Shown piece after piece: positions 20,033-20,099 of a stretch of DNA of 20,099 nt. The position numbers were made by a program, and so were the translations under genes. The notes below the pieces were generated by a model, which was not told where the DNA came from, did no database searches, and was given only the letters and a program-made list of their open reading frames with translations. This DNA is from a virus, in the IMG/VR virus record IMGVR_UViG_3300043773_001187, positions 1-20,099 of that record. One strand, given 5' to 3'. Each line of letters starts with the position of its first letter. Positions within the stretch are counted from its first letter, which is position 1.

Positions 20033-20099
20033 TGCACAGCGAAGACAATTTAAACAAGCTAGGATTTGAGGGTGACCCACACGTTTTACCCGTAATTAA
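20032..20099 (+). CDS. Start of a further gene, cut by the window end
   Basis: ATG 20032 overlaps the preceding TAA (TAATG). The first 22 residues begin MHSEDNLNKLGFEGDPH and the frame is still open at the last base. Too short to assign; the overlap with the glycosyltransferase gene suggests the same transcript. Confidence 0.4.
   Translation, partial: MHSEDNLNKLGFEGDPHVLPVI

Overview
The window is a segment of a tailed double-stranded DNA bacteriophage (or prophage) genome whose host is most likely a member of the Bacteroidota. The evidence is gene content (terminase small and large subunits, ERF recombinase, replicative helicase with its loader, spanin-like lysis protein), very dense packing with every gene on the + strand, repeated ATGA and TAATG stop/start overlaps, promoters with the Bacteroidota -7 element TAnnTTTG, starts preceded by A/C-rich leaders instead of Shine-Dalgarno sequences, and an SSB-like protein of the DUF3127 type. 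TAA, TAG and TGA all act as stops. No tRNA, CRISPR array or insertion sequence was seen.

Layout. (1) 1-1080: end of an upstream operon, with a 5'-truncated metallophosphoesterase and a lipoprotein/transmembrane protein built like a unimolecular spanin, closed by a strong terminator. (2) 1140-4580: early recombination block starting from a TATCTTTG promoter: small unknown proteins, a YopX-family protein, a tiny membrane protein, the SSB-like protein, ERF annealing protein and a NinB-like protein; two nearly identical 54-bp promoter regions lie inside. (3) 4580-5049: about 470 nt without genes, rich in inverted repeats. (4) 5050-7740: PD-(D/E)XK-like nuclease, HNH nuclease, a third copy of the promoter, small coupled genes and two zinc-ribbon proteins. 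(5) 7737-11348: replication block: a DUF1376-like/GIY-YIG fusion, a replication initiator/helicase loader carrying four phased heptamers that resemble an origin, and DnaB helicase with a 333-aa homing-endonuclease intein in its P-loop. (6) 11359-13276: unknown small genes behind a palindrome-bearing promoter. (7) 13331-16043: packaging block: TerS, a small unknown gene, TerL whose reading frame is interrupted inside the Walker A motif, and a protein with a probable -1 frameshift extension. (8) 16067-20099: small unknown genes and four glycosyltransferase-like proteins; the window ends inside a further reading frame.

The early genes supply recombination-dependent DNA metabolism (SSB-like + ERF + NinB-like + nucleases). 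The replication block would load DnaB at an origin placed inside the initiator gene, as in lambda. The packaging genes follow, then a glycosylation cassette that may modify the virion or host surface glycans. The points most worth checking are the interruption of the TerL P-loop next to a GC-rich hairpin, the T9 frameshift site, the 11-bp-phased heptamer array, the P-loop intein and the structured non-coding region.
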